From Gnetum montanum (taxonomy: Eukaryota > Streptophyta > Gnetopsida > Gnetales > Gnetaceae), in NCBI GenBank assembly GCA_015680685.1, contig MNCI01011152.1, positions 208,541 to 272,540 on the forward strand: a stretch of 64,000 nt of DNA. The letters run 5' to 3'. A program made the position numbers and the translations under genes. The notes beneath the pieces were generated by a model. That model had not been told where the DNA came from. It ran no database searches and saw nothing but the letters and a program-made list of their open reading frames with translations. Positions within the stretch are counted from its first letter, which is position 1. Each line of letters begins with the position of its first letter. Below are positions 10,607 through 22,457 of this stretch, piece by piece.

Positions 10607-12190
10607 AATAGATATGGCACCAACATTGCTCGTTAATACCCAATTAGATGATGCTTCACTGAGCTTACGAGTGCTAAAGGGAATGCTATGCTATAGGTAA
10701 TGGATGTAAGGAGATAGCAAGGGAGGAATGGGATGTAAATGATGTATCATGCTACAAGATGTGGAGTCAACATGGTTGACTATGACTATGGCACTAGGGT
10801 GGCTTATCGCCAAAACAATGGCCTCTTGTTGAATTGCTTGTGAGAGAGCCATCACCCACAGCACTAGACTGGCTTACCCTTCACATGTTGGCCTCTTGTC
10901 GGAGTTCTTATGAGATGACCATTGCAAATTCATGGTTGGACTAGTTGCAAAATTGCAACTTTGTTAGATCTTACCTAGGGATATGTTTTACCCCAATTTT
11001 TTGGTGAATGTTAGCTACAAGATGCTTATCATCAAGTGGACTATGTGCCACTTGACAAGCTTTACTTAGAGGCAACCATGTCACATTTGTAGAATAAGTG
11101 TTTCCTCCCTGGGATGAGTTGTGTTACATCCACTTAGGCTTTTACTAGCCCACAGAGGCTCCCCATGGGACAAGTTGCATTACATCTATCATGGGTTTTG
11201 CAGTTGATTGAAAGAAGGGTGCCATATGTATTAGAAAAGCTTGTAGGAAAAGTGGAAAAAGAACATAGGGTGGAAGGGGTAAATGCAAGTAGGCTATACC
11301 GAGATAATGGAAATGTGTACTCTCAATCGGCTTGGTGAGTCCATCTAGGCATGTTGTGGCAATGTGGTGCCTTGCTACTATGATGAAACATGCCTTCAAA
11401 CAACCACCTTTGAGGCTTCATCTTGCAAACACAACATAGAGAAAATAAGAAAACAACCATACAACATGTGAAATAAGAGCAAACTACTTGTTGCAAGGGT
11501 GTTGCAAGTGCCACAAGTGCTAGACTAGTTGCAAGAGCTTGCAATGCCAAAGTAGCAGTTGCAAGAGCTTGTAATGCCAAAGTAGGAAGGCCAATGTAGA
11601 TGCTAAAGCTAGAAGGCTAAAAAAGCTCCAACAACCACACTAGAAGTGAGCACCCAAGGGAGGCCAACGAGGTGGTTGAAGGTGATGATAATGCAGGTGC
11701 TTGAGACTCCACACCAAGGATAGAAGCTTAGAAATCCAATAGGATAGCGAGGAGCCACACTACTAGATGCACTTCTAAGCCTAGGTAATGATGATGGCTA
11801 GAGGATGGTAGTGCTATGGCTAGGCCACAGTACTACTAGGACTTTGGCTAGTGCTATTGATAGTGAAAGCCCCAACCACTAATGAAACATCCAAGGCCAA
11901 TGATGTTGTTGGCACAGCCTAGGGGTGGTACTATTGGCGATGGTGGCGGTAGCTTTGAAAGGTTAGCAAAATGCTTAAGGATATTTCCAGGGAATTAACA
12001 AAATTCCAAGGGTGAAAATGCTACAAATGTTCCAGAGGCTTTTTCTTAACATTGTGAACTCCATTCTAAAACTACAATGCCCCACCTTGCCTTGCCCATA
12101 AGGCATGGACGGATGATAAAAGATTGGAAGTATTCATGCTTGCTTGTCCGCAGAATTGTGTGTATTAAGTTGTGTGTGTTAAACTACGAA
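10607..12190 (-). mobile_element. T1 3' untranslated region, non-repeat part
   Basis: No protein-like frame is convincing here. The stretch includes a 30-bp tandem pair at about 11526-11585 (GTTGCAAGAGCTTG units) and a pair of related motifs near 11105-11190 (GACAAGTTGCATTACATC and GATGAGTTGTGTTACATC). It lies between the integrase stop and the 3' LTR, which is where Tat-lineage elements keep a long 3' UTR. The same sequence is copied in the right arm. Confidence 0.6.
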
Positions 12191-12480
12191 CCCAAGTTAA
12201 GGTCCTGGGAGAACGTGGTGTGCTAGTTTAAGGTCCTAACAAACCATGATGTGCTAGTTTATAGTCCTATCAGACTACTGTGTCATAGTTTAACGTCGTA
12301 GCAGATGATGGGTGTTTGCCAGTTTATCATCATGACGTAACGACGGTTGATGCCAAAATTTATAGTCATAGCAGATTGTGATGTGCTAGTTCATAGTCCT
12401 AGTGGACTATGTTATTCCAGTTTATAGTCATAGTAGACTATGCTATGCTAGTTTATAGTCATAGCAGACTATGCTTACCT
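12190..12480 (-). repeat. 31-bp tandem repeat array in T1 3' UTR
   Basis: Nine diverged units of about 31 bp can be lined up, each ending in a form of CTAGTTTATAGTC, for instance the two clear neighbours at 12408-12470. The array starts just after the integrase stop, as is known for Tat-lineage elements. The reverse-complement copy is at 19480-19770 in the right arm. The unit is related to the 31-bp units in T2 (28363, 32218, 32575). Confidence 0.8.
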
Positions 12481-12750
12481 TGTTTTGTTGTTGATGCGAC
12501 GTTGCGTGTCAGGCGTAGTACAACTTCAAGTATGAATCATTGATTGAATTGGCAAACTCATTGCCATCTAAATCAACAAGCTTTCCATCATAGCAAGTTT
12601 GCAAGTTCATCCTTGATACCATCAGCATAAGCATAGGGCCCACCATGCCTAAGTCCTCTATAGGGCATAGCTTCATCATAACCACAACCAAATATTTTAC
12701 CAATTGCGAGGAATGTGTTGGATATCTATGGTTGCAAACCATCAGAGAAA
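12480..12750 (-). pseudogene. Integrase C-terminal tail of T1
   Basis: The minus frame 12742-12509 ends DLDGNEFANSINDSYLKLYYA and a stop, matching the usual Tat integrase ending (DG...N..YLK.YY). The catalytic DDE core is absent. In sense direction the second RNase H is followed after only about 60 bases by this tail, so well over a kilobase of pol has been lost. The same fusion is present in the right arm. Confidence 0.65.
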
Positions 12751-14790
12751 GTGCTTTGCCAAGTCACAATAAGGTTGTAAGTGTTATGCTTTGCAAGTGT
12801 AAACCTCCATGACTTGGTTGATGACCAACTGCGAATTGCCTCGGATCGTTAGGTTTTGGATTACTAGGTCACAAGAGACTATAAGACCTCTAAGGAGACC
12901 TTCGTACTCCACTACATTTTTAGTGCATGGAAATGTAAAATGATAAGTGATGGCTTGGATATCCCCAATGGAAAATGTGATTATTGTAGTGGCACTACCC
13001 CCTCGAGAGGTTGAAGCACCATCGAAGTGTAAGATTGCCTTAAAGTTAGCAGGCACTTCGCTTATATTACTAACATGCTCATCCAAAAATTTCATATCTA
13101 TAGTTTCTTGATCATTTACTAATGAAGCTGTGAGTTGTGTAGCTATTGCTTGACCTTTGGTTTATGCTTGCGTTATATAGTGCAGGTCAAAATCCATGGT
13201 TATTACTTTCCACTATGCAATTCAACTACTTTCATAGATGTTCATTGTGATTGCCCGGAGTACATTACTCTTGTAGATGATGATTACGTGGCTACGAAAG
13301 AGATAATGCCTTCACTTCTTAAGTACAAAGACTAAGGTGAGATAGTTCTTTTCCACATCATTGTATTTTGCTTCATGGGGCACTAATGCATGGCTTAGGT
13401 AGTATATAGGGACCTCTAAGCCAATGTCTTGCTTTTGATAGAGTAGAGAGGCAATGGATGTGTCGAAAGTTACAAGGTAGATGTAAAAAGTTTTATCTCC
13501 TTGCAAAGGGTAGACTATTGGAAGCTAAGCTAGCTCTTGTTTGAGGTTGTTGAATGCTTCTTGGCATTGAGCTGTCCACTCAAAGTGAATCCCCTTTTTG
13601 AGCAAATGTTGCATTAGTTGTAGCTTATCAGTTAATCATGTGATAAATCAATGAATGAATTGCAATCTGCCTTGTAACCCACGTAGCTCCTTAAGGTTAG
13701 TTGGAGGTGCTAAGTTGATGATGGCCTTAACCTTATCAAGGTCTACGCATATGCTTGTTTTTGATACCACAAAACCTAGCATGTGACCCATCTTAATGCC
13801 AAAGATACACTTCTTAGGATTCAATCTAAGGCAACATTTAAGTGCATGGTCTAAGTCATTTGTGTGATTATTTACCATTTTGGACTTAATTGCTATGCCA
13901 TCAACATAGTCATTAAGAAAGTCAAATAAGTAATCATTGAAGATGTATGTCATTACACATTGGTAGGTTGCTCTTGCATTCTTTAGTCTGAAAGACATCA
14001 TTGTATATCAAAATGTACCCCATGGGGTCATGAAGGTGTACTAAGCTAGTGCTCTGGGTTGATCCTCATCTAGTTGTAATGAGAAAACCCATCCATAAAG
14101 GACAACAAGGCATGACCAGTAGTAGTATCAACTAATTGGTCAATGCTAGGCAATGAAAAATCGTCTTTGATGGTCACCTTTTTTAGGTCCCAGAAGTCTA
14201 TTCAAATGCATATTCTTTCATTTTTCTTAGGTACAACTATGATGTTGGAGATCCAATGTACATAGTCAATGGCCCAAATGAAATTAGCCTTATAGAGTTT
14301 GGTGATTTCATCATGGACTACCAACATCACCTTAGGCCTAACCTTACAAGCTTTCTATTTAACTAGTTTTACACGAGGGTCGAGGATGATATTGTGCTAC
14401 ACTACACGAGGATCTAGGCCTAGCATGTCCTTGTAGGACCATGAAAATGCCTTGATGTTGTCATTGAGTGTCTTTGTGATGCTTTGGAAATGTTGAGGCT
14501 CTAACAAGGAACTAATTTTTAGTGTCTTCACCTCACCGTTGAGTGTTGCTACAAGAACTTCAATGAAAGGATCCTCAATGATGTCACCTACCGCTAGATC
14601 AAGAGCCCTAACTAGATGGTCAAGCTAACCTAGCGGTGCTTCTATGGATGTTACATAGTCATCATAGGCTATGGGCTCAAGGTCTAGGCATTGGACATCG
14701 ATACATCAGATGAGGTCACCATGAGGTCTGGTGAGGACCAAGGGTAAACAAAGACACTCGTATGCACTCATGTTGTAATCCTATGACATA
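12750..14790 (-). pseudogene. T1 pol fragment: RT, RNase H, second RNase H
   Basis: In sense order: a pre-RT region from about 14790; RT from about 14470, with SWSYKDMLGLDPRVV, WISNIIVVPKKNERICI, DDFSLPSIDQLVD, LLSFMDGFSHYN and FRLKNARATYQ; the catalytic box reads YVDG at about 13888-13899 instead of YVDD. RNase H follows (about 13540-13312: FYIYLVTFDTS, YYLSHALVPHEAKYNDVEK). After a connection (RSHVIIIYKSN, WKVITMDFDLHYI) comes the archaeal-like second RNase H at 13095-12784: ILHFDGAST, VVEYEGLLRG, then GNSQLVINQV where GDSQL is normal. This duplicated RNase H is diagnostic of the Tat lineage. In-frame stops and both catalytic changes mean it is inactive. Confidence 0.9.
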
Positions 14791-14879
14791 TTCTGCAAAA
14801 CAACTAGAAAGAATTTCAAGCAGCACCTATCTTAATAGCATCAAAGTGCATAACATGAGGAAAGCAAGTGCAAAAATCA

Positions 14880-14970
14880 GTTTCAGGCCTCGGTAGGCCA
14901 TGATTACCAGTTTAAGGTCTTAGTGGACCATAATTTGCAAGTTCAAGTTCTTAGTGGATCATGATTTATG
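14880..14970 (-). repeat. 31-bp type repeats upstream of T1 pol
   Basis: Three degenerate units (GGCCTCGGTAGGCCATGATTACCAGTTTA and two followers) resemble the 31-bp 3' UTR units. They lie on the 5' side of the pol fragment in element sense. Confidence 0.5.
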
Positions 14971-16043
14971 TAAGGTGTGTTAGTTCAAGCTAGGCAAAGA
15001 ATGTATGGGTCATGGGAATTGGGCTAGGTGTTTGCTGGGCAACTAGAAAAATCTCAGAAATTTTCCAAGTCTGGGATTGTTAGAACAAATTTAGAAACTA
15101 TTGTAACTCTAGTTACTATGCCCACCCCTTGCTACGCTTGCCCCCTTTTGCTACACTCTACAAGAAACTTAGGAAATTTTTCCTAAGTGTGGGAACATTG
15201 ATGTAGTAGGTGGTGCATTTAATTACCCTGGGAGGGTATATATGCACAATTCACCGAGGGTAAACTATCATTTTCCAAAATATGAATGAGAAGTTACATA
15301 GCATAGTTTAGTTTGAAGAAAAAACTAGAGCATAGCAAGTGGAGTGTAGCGACTAGAACGTAGCACCAAGATGATGCACCACAGTGACCATCAACACCTT
15401 GGATTTGCTAGTGTGGAAGAGGGAAGGTGAGCCTTGGAATGCCTACTGTGGGTGTAGGTGGAGGAGAGGAGAGTGCTGCTAACTGCCAAGTATGCTTGCT
15501 ATGCTTGTCCCTTTCTATACCAATTTTCTTTACATTTTGGCTTTCCTTTCTTGCATTGAGGTTTGGGTCATGGGGCTACCTACCTTGGCAAGGACTATCA
15601 ACACCTTGGCTGCCTTGGCTGCCGTGGCCAAGAGGAGAAGACACATGCATGGGTTGTGGGCCTCTATTGATATGTCATTTTATTATGATTATCTACATTG
15701 ATTATTTTCAGCGAATGGGACAAGGGACAACATGCAAGTTATGATGGATCTTGTACATTTATTTCCAAGGAACATGGCACATGAGGTGAGGGAGAGGGAA
15801 AAATGAGGGTTTTTTCCTAGTAATGGACTAGGATTTTCCTCATTAGGCCACACCACGTGGAAGATACTAAATGGGATAAAAATGGTCATGGCCAGGGCGT
15901 GCGTGGCCAAGTTTTCTTTATCACTTACACTTCTATCTTTTATTTAGTCTTCATGTTAGCATGTAGGTGAGTGTGATTGGTAGATTGGGACGAGGGTTAT
16001 GACTAATATTGGTGCGGCCAAGGAACAAGGTTCTACCATTGTT

Positions 16044-16081
<38 letters not shown>

Positions 16082-16343
16082 AGAGCAATGCAGGGTGAGG
16101 GCAAAGGGAGGGATAGACGTCATAAGGACAAATGGGAAGAAGGCCATAGAGACAAGGGAGGGGACAACAACGCAACCATGGGGCAGTAGCCACGATAAGG
16201 GAGTAAATGGGGCTAGGGAGATTTCCTAGGCCATGGCCATAGCGAGCACCCCAACACATGTTATTTGTGTGCGACGGCACTAGGCAGCATGGTGAAGGAG
16301 ATGTGGCAATGAGAGCTTAAGTACTAGTGGTGGTGAAGAAAAC
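14971..16343 (-). mobile_element. T1 5' internal region (leader or lost gag)
   Basis: Gag would be expected here but no gag-like protein is seen on either strand; open frames up to 109 aa are composed of low-complexity text. A (TA)n(GT)n microsatellite occupies about 16044-16081. The base next to the LTR at 16343 does not start a recognisable tRNA-complementary primer site, so the true leader may be deleted or changed. Confidence 0.5.
16044..16083. repeat. (TA)n(TG)n microsatellite
   Basis: An uninterrupted run of TA dinucleotides turns into TG/GT dinucleotides over about 40 bases. Confidence 0.9.
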
Positions 16344-17568
16344 TGTGATGACCAAAAATGTCAATGACTGGAACACTAAGGGGTTCATGGGCACACAACC
16401 TCAACCCTGCCTCCGTGTGAGGGCCTTTATTGGGAAACGGAGGTGGAGTGCTTGAGATGGTCTTGTCGATCGAATAAGGACTTCACCGGCTACAACTGAG
16501 GTATCAGGCACAACTATGGGGTGGCGTGGTTAGCCAAAAATGCAAGCATTGATGGTGTTCTCAGCAGTACAGAGGCCAACTAAGCTGAGCATAGTAGGGT
16601 CTCTCGACATGAGAACAGTGATGCAAGTATGCAAAAAACATGTAAAATAATGAAAAAGTATGAATGCGATACTAAAGTGTAATGAAGAAAATACTTAGAA
16701 TGCAATGGAGTTTGAGAGAAAGAAAGGATGATAGCACCCCAAACAGGGAGCATAACAATTACAAATTAGCTTTGTAGAGGTACGTGTTGTACAAACAGGT
16801 GTAGTAGCAATGTAGCTAAAGTATTTGGGGTGTCCTAGGGTGAAGACTAATGTCTACTACAAGGTTCATGCCTATTAGATTGGCTATTGTGATGTCTTGT
16901 AGGCTTGTGGTGCACTGTAGTGCTGAGTGAAACATAAAGGTGTTGCCAAGGTGCTAATATGCTTAGGTGTGTAGGGTGCTCAAGGTGCCTTGGGTGCCAA
17001 GTGGTGCTCTAAGATGCTAACTACTATTTGGATTTACTATCCAAATGCTTCAAATGCCCATTGCTAGAATGACTTACCAACCCACTAGAGTGTGGAATGC
17101 GGGTGTATTTATAGGCTTAAGGTTAGCATGAAGTGTAGATCGTGTGACATGCAGCAAAGTGGAAGGTGGGGCTACACTAAACCTTGATATGCTCCCATTA
17201 GAGTAACTAGTGCTATGCTTTGATACGCTCCACTAGACCCCAAAAGACTGCCAAACTAGCTATGCTACTATGACTGCATGTGCCCAGACCATAATGTACT
17301 TGTAAATAGTGAAATTTGGAGGCTATGCTTCGAGACTACATTCTCCCCTCTCTCAAGTGGGATCAAGTGTAGGTACAATTTTGGGACATAGAGGGGGTAC
17401 AAAAAGAGTGCAAGTTGCTGATCCTACTTGCCGGAGGAGTGCTAGAGATAAAATAAAGGCCTATGCTGGGCTTTGGAAGCTTTTGATGGTAGTTTCTTAT
17501 TGCTACATTAGCTACACTCTGGAGCGTAGCATAATAGTTGGGCAATTCTTGCAAAAACTGAAGTCCAA
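16344..17568 (-). repeat. 5' LTR of T1, first portion
   Basis: Starts TGTGATGACC at 16344 like the left LTR and stays colinear with it (8803 to about 10060) until the CAAT at 17565-17568, where the inverted arm begins. The final 715 bp (16854-17568) are repeated at 21288-22003. Confidence 0.88.
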
Positions 17569-19451
17569 TATCATCCTCGACCCTCGTGTAAAACTAGTTA
17601 AATAGAAAGCTTGTAAGGTTAGGCCTAAGGTGATGTTGGTAGTCCATGATGAAATCACCAAACTCTATAAGGCTAATTTCATTTGGGCCATTGACTATGT
17701 ACATTGGATCTCCAACATCATAGTTGTACCTAAGAAAAATGAAAGAATATGCATTTGAATAGACTTCTGGGACCTAAACAAGGTGACCATCAAAGATGAT
17801 TTTTCATTGCCTAGCATTGACCAATTAGTTGATACTACTACTGGTCATGCCTTATTGTCCTTTATGGATGGGTTTTCTCATTACAACTAGATGAGGATCA
17901 ACCCAGAGCACTAGCTTAGTACACCTTCATTACCCCATGGGGTACATTTTGGTATACAATGATGTCTTTCAGACTAAAGAATGCAAGAACAACCTACCAA
18001 TGTGTAATGACATACATCTTCAATGATTACTTATTTGACTTTCTTAATGACTATGTTGATGGCATAGCAATTAAGTCCAAAATGGTAAATAATCACACAA
18101 ATGACTTAGACCATGCACTTAAATGTTGCCTTAGATTGAATCCTAAGAAGTGTGTCTTTGGCATTAAGATGGGTCACATGCTAGGTTTTGTGGTATCAAA
18201 AACAAGCATATGCGTAGACCTTGATAAGGTTAAGGCCATCATCAACTTAGCACCTCCAACTAACCTTAAGGAGCTACGTGGGTTACAAGGCAGATTGCAA
18301 TTCATTCATTGATTTATCACATGATTAACTGATAAGCTACAACTAATGCAACATTTGCTCAAAAAGGGGATTCACTTTGAGTGGACAGCTCAATGCCAAG
18401 AAGCATTCAACAACCTCAAACAAGAGCTAGCTTAGCTTCCAATAGTCTACCCTTTGCAAGGAGATAAAACTTTTTACATCTACCTTGCAACTTTCGACAC
18501 ATCCATTGCCTCTCTACTCTATCAAAAGCAAGACATTGGCTTAGAGGTCCCTATATACTACCTAAGCCATGCATTAGTGCCCCATGAAGCAAAATACAAT
18601 GATGTGGAAAAGAACTGTCTCACCTTAGTCTTTGTACTTAAGAAGTGAAGGCATTATCTCTTTCGTAGCCACGTAATCATCATCTACAAGAGTAATGTAC
18701 TCCGGGCAATCACAATGAACATCTATGAAAGTAGTCGAATTGCATAGTGGAAAGTAATAACCATGGATTTTGACCTGCACTATATAACACAAGCATAAAC
18801 CAAAGGTCAAGCAATAGCTACACAACTCACAGCTTCACTAGTAAATGATCAAGAAACTATAGATATGAAATTTTTGGATGAGCATGTTAGTAATATAAGC
18901 GAAGTGCCTGCTAACTTTGAGGCAATCTTACACTTCGATGGTGCTTCAACCTCTCGAGGGGGTAGTGCCACTACAATAATCACATTTTCCATTGGGGATA
19001 TCCAAGCCATCACTTATCATTTTACATTTCCATGCACTAAAAATATAGTGGAGTACGAAGGTCTCCTTAGAGGTCTTATAGTCTCTTGTGACCTAGTAAT
19101 CCAAAACCTAACGATCCGAGGCAATTCGCAATTGGTCATCAACCAAGTCATGGAGGTTTACACCTGCAAAGCATAACACTTACAACCTTATTGTGACTTG
19201 GCAAAGCACTTTCTCTGATGGTTTGCAACAATAGATATCCAACACATTCCTCGCAATTGGTAAAATATTTGGTTGTGGCTATGATGAAGCTATGCCCTAC
19301 AGAGGACTTAGGCATGGTGGGCCCTATGCTTATGCTGATGTTATCAAGGATGAACTTGCAAACTTGCTATGATGGAAAGCTTGTTGATTTAGATGGCAAT
19401 GAGTTTGCCAATTCAATCAATGATTCATACTTGAAGTTGTACTACGCCTGA
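17569..19451 (+). pseudogene. Inverted copy of T1 pol fragment
   Basis: Same domains as the left arm on the opposite strand: RT from DPRVKLVK through FRLKNARTTYQ and YVDG, RNase H with FYIYLATFDTS, second RNase H with ILHFDGAST and GNSQLVINQV, and the tail ending YLKLYYA. It starts within the RT region because the arm boundary cuts there. All disabling changes noted in the left arm are also present, so the copy arose after inactivation. Confidence 0.9.
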
Positions 19452-19479
19452 CACACAACGTCGCATCAACAACAAAACA

Positions 19480-19770
19480 AGGTAAGCATAGTCTGCTATG
19501 ACTATAAACTAGCATAGCATAGTCTACTATGACTATAAACTGGAATAACATAGTCCACTAGGACTATAAACTAGCACATCACAATCTGCTATGACTATAA
19601 ATTTTGGCATCAACCGTCGTTACGTCATGATGATAAACTGGCACAACACCCATCATCTGCTACGACGTTAAACTATGACACAGTAGTCTGATAGGACTAT
19701 AAACTAGCACATCATGGTTTGTTAGGACCTTAAACTAGCACACCACGTTCTCCCAGGACCTTAACTTGGG
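19480..19770 (+). repeat. 31-bp tandem repeats, inverted-arm copy
   Basis: The reverse complement of the 12190-12480 array; units read CTGCTATGACTATAAACTAG-like on the plus strand. Copy number and unit variants are the same as in the left arm. Confidence 0.8.
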
Positions 19771-21287
19771 TTCGTAGTTTAACACACATAACTTAATACA
19801 CACAATTCTGCGGACAAGCAAGCATGAATACTTCCAATCTTTTGTCATCCGTCCATGCCTTATGGGCAAGGCAAGGTGGGGCATTGTAGTTTTAGAATGG
19901 AGTTCACAATGTTAAGAAAAAGCCTCTGGAACATTTGTAGCATTTTCACCCTTAGAATTTTGTTAATCCCCTGGAAATATCCCTAAGCATTTTGCTAACC
20001 TTTTAGAGCTACCGCCACCATCGCCAATAGTACCACCCCTAGGTTGTGCCAACAACATCATTGGCCTTGGATGTTTCATTAGTGGTTGGGGCTTTCACTA
20101 TCAATAGCACTAGCCAAAGTCCTAGTAGTACTATGGCCTAGCCATAGCACTACCATCCTCTAGCCGTCATCATTACCTAGGCTTAGAAGTGCATTTAGTA
20201 GTGTGGCTCCTCGCTATCCTATTGGATTTCTAAGCTCCTATCCTTGGTGTGGAGTCTCAAGCACCTGCATTATCATCACCTTCGACCACCTCGTTGGCCT
20301 CCCTTGGGTGCTCACTTCTAGTGTGGTTGCTGGAGCTTTTGTAGCCTTCTAGCTTTAGCATCTACATTGGCCTTCCTACTTTGGCATTACAAGCTCTTAC
20401 AACTGCTACTTTGGCATTGCAAGCTCTTGCAACTAGTCTAGCACTTGTGGCACTTGCAACACCCTTGCAACAAGTAGTTTGCTCTTATTTCACATGTTGT
20501 ATGGTTGTTTTCTTATTTTCTCTATGTTGTGTTTGCAAGACGAAGCCTCAAAGGTGGTTGTTTGAAGGCATGTTTCATCATAGTAGCAAGGCACCACATT
20601 GCCACAACATGCCTAGATGGACTCACCAAGCCGATTGAGAGTACACATTTCCATTATCTCGGTATAGCCTACTTGCATTTACCCCTTCCACCCTATGTTC
20701 TTTTTCCACTTTTCCTGCAAGCTTTTCTAATACATATGGCACCCTTCTTTCAATCAACTGCAAAACCCATGATAGATGTAATGCAACTTGTCCCATGGGG
20801 AGCCTCTGTGGGCTAGTAAAAGCCTAAGCGGATGTAACACAACTCATCCCAGGGAGGAAACACTTATTCTACAAATGTGACATGGTTGCCTCTAAGTAAA
20901 GCTTGTCAAGTGGCACATAGTCCACTTGATGATAAGCATCTTGTAGCTAACATTCACAAAAAAATTGGGGTAAAACATATCCCTAGGTAAGATCTAACAA
21001 AGTTGCAATTTTGCAACTAGTCCAACCATGAATTTTCAATGGTCATCTCATAAGAACTCCGACAAGAGGCCAACATGTGAAGGGTAAGCCATTCTAGTGT
21101 TGTGGATGATGGCTCTCTCACAAGCAATTCAACAAGAGGCCATTGTTTTGGCGATAAGCCACCCTAGTGCCATAGTCATAGTCAACCATGTTGACTCCAC
21201 ATCTTGTAGCATGATACATCATTTACATCCCATTCCTCCCTTGCTATCTCCTTACATCCATTACCTATAGCATAGCATTCCCTTTAC

Positions 21288-22457
21288 CTACTACAAGGTT
21301 CATGCCTATTAGATTGGCTATTGTGATGTCTTGTAGGCTTGTGGTGCACTGTAGTGCTAAGTGGAACATAAAGGTGTTGCCAAGGTGCTAATATGCTTAG
21401 GTGTGCAGGGTGCTCAAGGTGCCTTGGGTGCCAAGTGGTGCTCTAAGATGCTAACTACTATTTGGATTTACTATCCAAATGCTTCAAATGCCCATTGCTA
21501 GAATGACTTACCAACCCACTAGAGTGTGGAATGCGGGTGTATTTATAGGCTTAAGGTTAGCATGAAGTGTAGATCGTGTGACATGCAGCAAAGTGGAAGG
21601 TGGGGCTACACTAAACCTTGATATGCTCCCATTAGAGCAACTAGTGCTATGCTTTGATACGCTCCACTAGACCCCAAAAGACTACCAAACTAGCTATGCT
21701 ACTATGACTGCATGTGCCCAGACCATAATGTACTTGTAAATAGTGCAATTTAGAGGCTATGCTCCAAGACTACATTCTCCCCTCTCTTAAGTGGGATCAA
21801 GTGTAGGTACAATTTTGGGACATAGAGGGGGTACAAAAAGAGTGCAAGTTGCTGATCCTACTTGTCGAAGGAGTGCTAGAGATAAAATAAAGACCTATGC
21901 TGGGCTTTGGAAGCTTTTGATGGTAGTTTCTTATTGCTACATTAGCTACACTCTGGAGCGTAGCATAATAGTTGGGCAATTCTTGCAAAAACTGAAGTCC
22001 AATGCTACTACGCTTGCTACACTAGAGAGCATAGCAAGATGGGATAGAGCGTAACACGAACACTTAGAAAAATATGGCAAAAATTATAGTCCTTGTTCTT
22101 ATTATGCCAACTACGCTCGAGAGTGTAGTAGGAGGCGTAGCTTCAGGACTTAGATTTGACAAATGCTTTTTCCATGCTAAACTAGCTTGGCAACTTCTGG
22201 CTTAACACTAGTGTAAATTGGCCACTGAAGTGCTGCTATGCTAGAGAGTGTAGCAAGAGGGATGTGAGTGATAAAATTTTTGCAGCTGTTGTTAACACTT
22301 AGAAAATTTTTTCAGATCTGGTTATGTGTTGCATGTTATGCTAGAGCATAGCCCCAGTAGTGGGATCATGAGCCAAACACTTAGAAAAATTTTCCTTGTA
22401 TTGATACTTAGGAAATTTTCCATTGCAATGCTATTGCTCGAATTTCGTGGTGTTTCA
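21288..22457 (-). repeat. 5' LTR of T1, second portion with 716-bp duplicated start
   Basis: From CTACTACAAGG at 21288 it repeats 16854-17568 with roughly a dozen differences by eye, then continues from 22004 into the LTR part that the first portion lacks, ending GTGTTTCA at 22457. Together with 16344-17568 it makes one LTR of about 1.68 kb, comparable to the 1736-bp left LTR. Confidence 0.88.

Larger units (their letters stand above)
10675..14394. repeat. Left arm of 3.7-kb inverted repeat
   Basis: This segment, covering T1's 3' UTR, integrase tail, both RNase H domains and most of RT, recurs in reverse complement at 17565-21286. The two arms have nearly equal length and about 1-2 percent substitutions by eye; for example the RT frame differs at 2 of 117 residues. 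Stops and frameshifts are shared. The left edge is at TAAAGGG (10675) and the right edge falls in the microhomology ATTG (14391-14394). Confidence 0.92.
17565..21286. repeat. Right arm of 3.7-kb inverted repeat (inside T1 5' LTR)
   Basis: Reverse complement of 10675-14394. On the plus strand it therefore reads pol in sense: RT 17569-18312 (again YVDG), RNase H about 18420-18650, second RNase H 18865-19176 (again GNSQL), integrase tail 19218-19451, 31-bp repeats 19480-19770, and the 3' UTR to 21286. It does not reach the LTR or polypurine tract, so it is not a second insertion. It joins the LTR with CAAT microhomology on the left; on the right one extra C (21287) separates it from resumed LTR sequence. 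Confidence 0.92.
8803..22457 (-). mobile_element. Nested Tat-lineage Ty3/gypsy element T1
   Basis: A complete insertion inside the gag of element B, flanked by AAGAG. In sense (minus) orientation it runs 5' LTR (22457 to 16344, enlarged by an internal rearrangement), leader (16343-14800), pol fragment (14790-12480), 3' UTR with 31-bp repeats, a polypurine tract, and 3' LTR (10538-8803). The Tat assignment rests on the two RNase H domains and the repeat-rich 3' UTR. Leaving out the inverted insert and its flanking duplication it is about 9.2 kb. No gag was recognised, the integrase core is deleted and the RT catalytic motif is mutated, so it is non-autonomous today. Its two LTRs differ by roughly a tenth by eye, so insertion is old. 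Confidence 0.85.

Noticed and set aside
12190-12480. The 31-bp array as a possible CRISPR array
   Set aside because: Units are contiguous diverged tandem repeats without unique spacers, inside a plant retrotransposon 3' UTR.
15427-15744. A 105-codon plus frame rich in Leu/Trp/Pro
   Set aside because: Sits in the T1 leader, antisense to the element, low-complexity composition, no recognisable domain.
17565-21286. Right arm read as an independent second Tat insertion in opposite orientation
   Set aside because: It lacks LTRs, PBS and polypurine tract, starts in the middle of RT, and shares all lesions with the left arm; the flanking 715-bp duplication is far too long for a target duplication.
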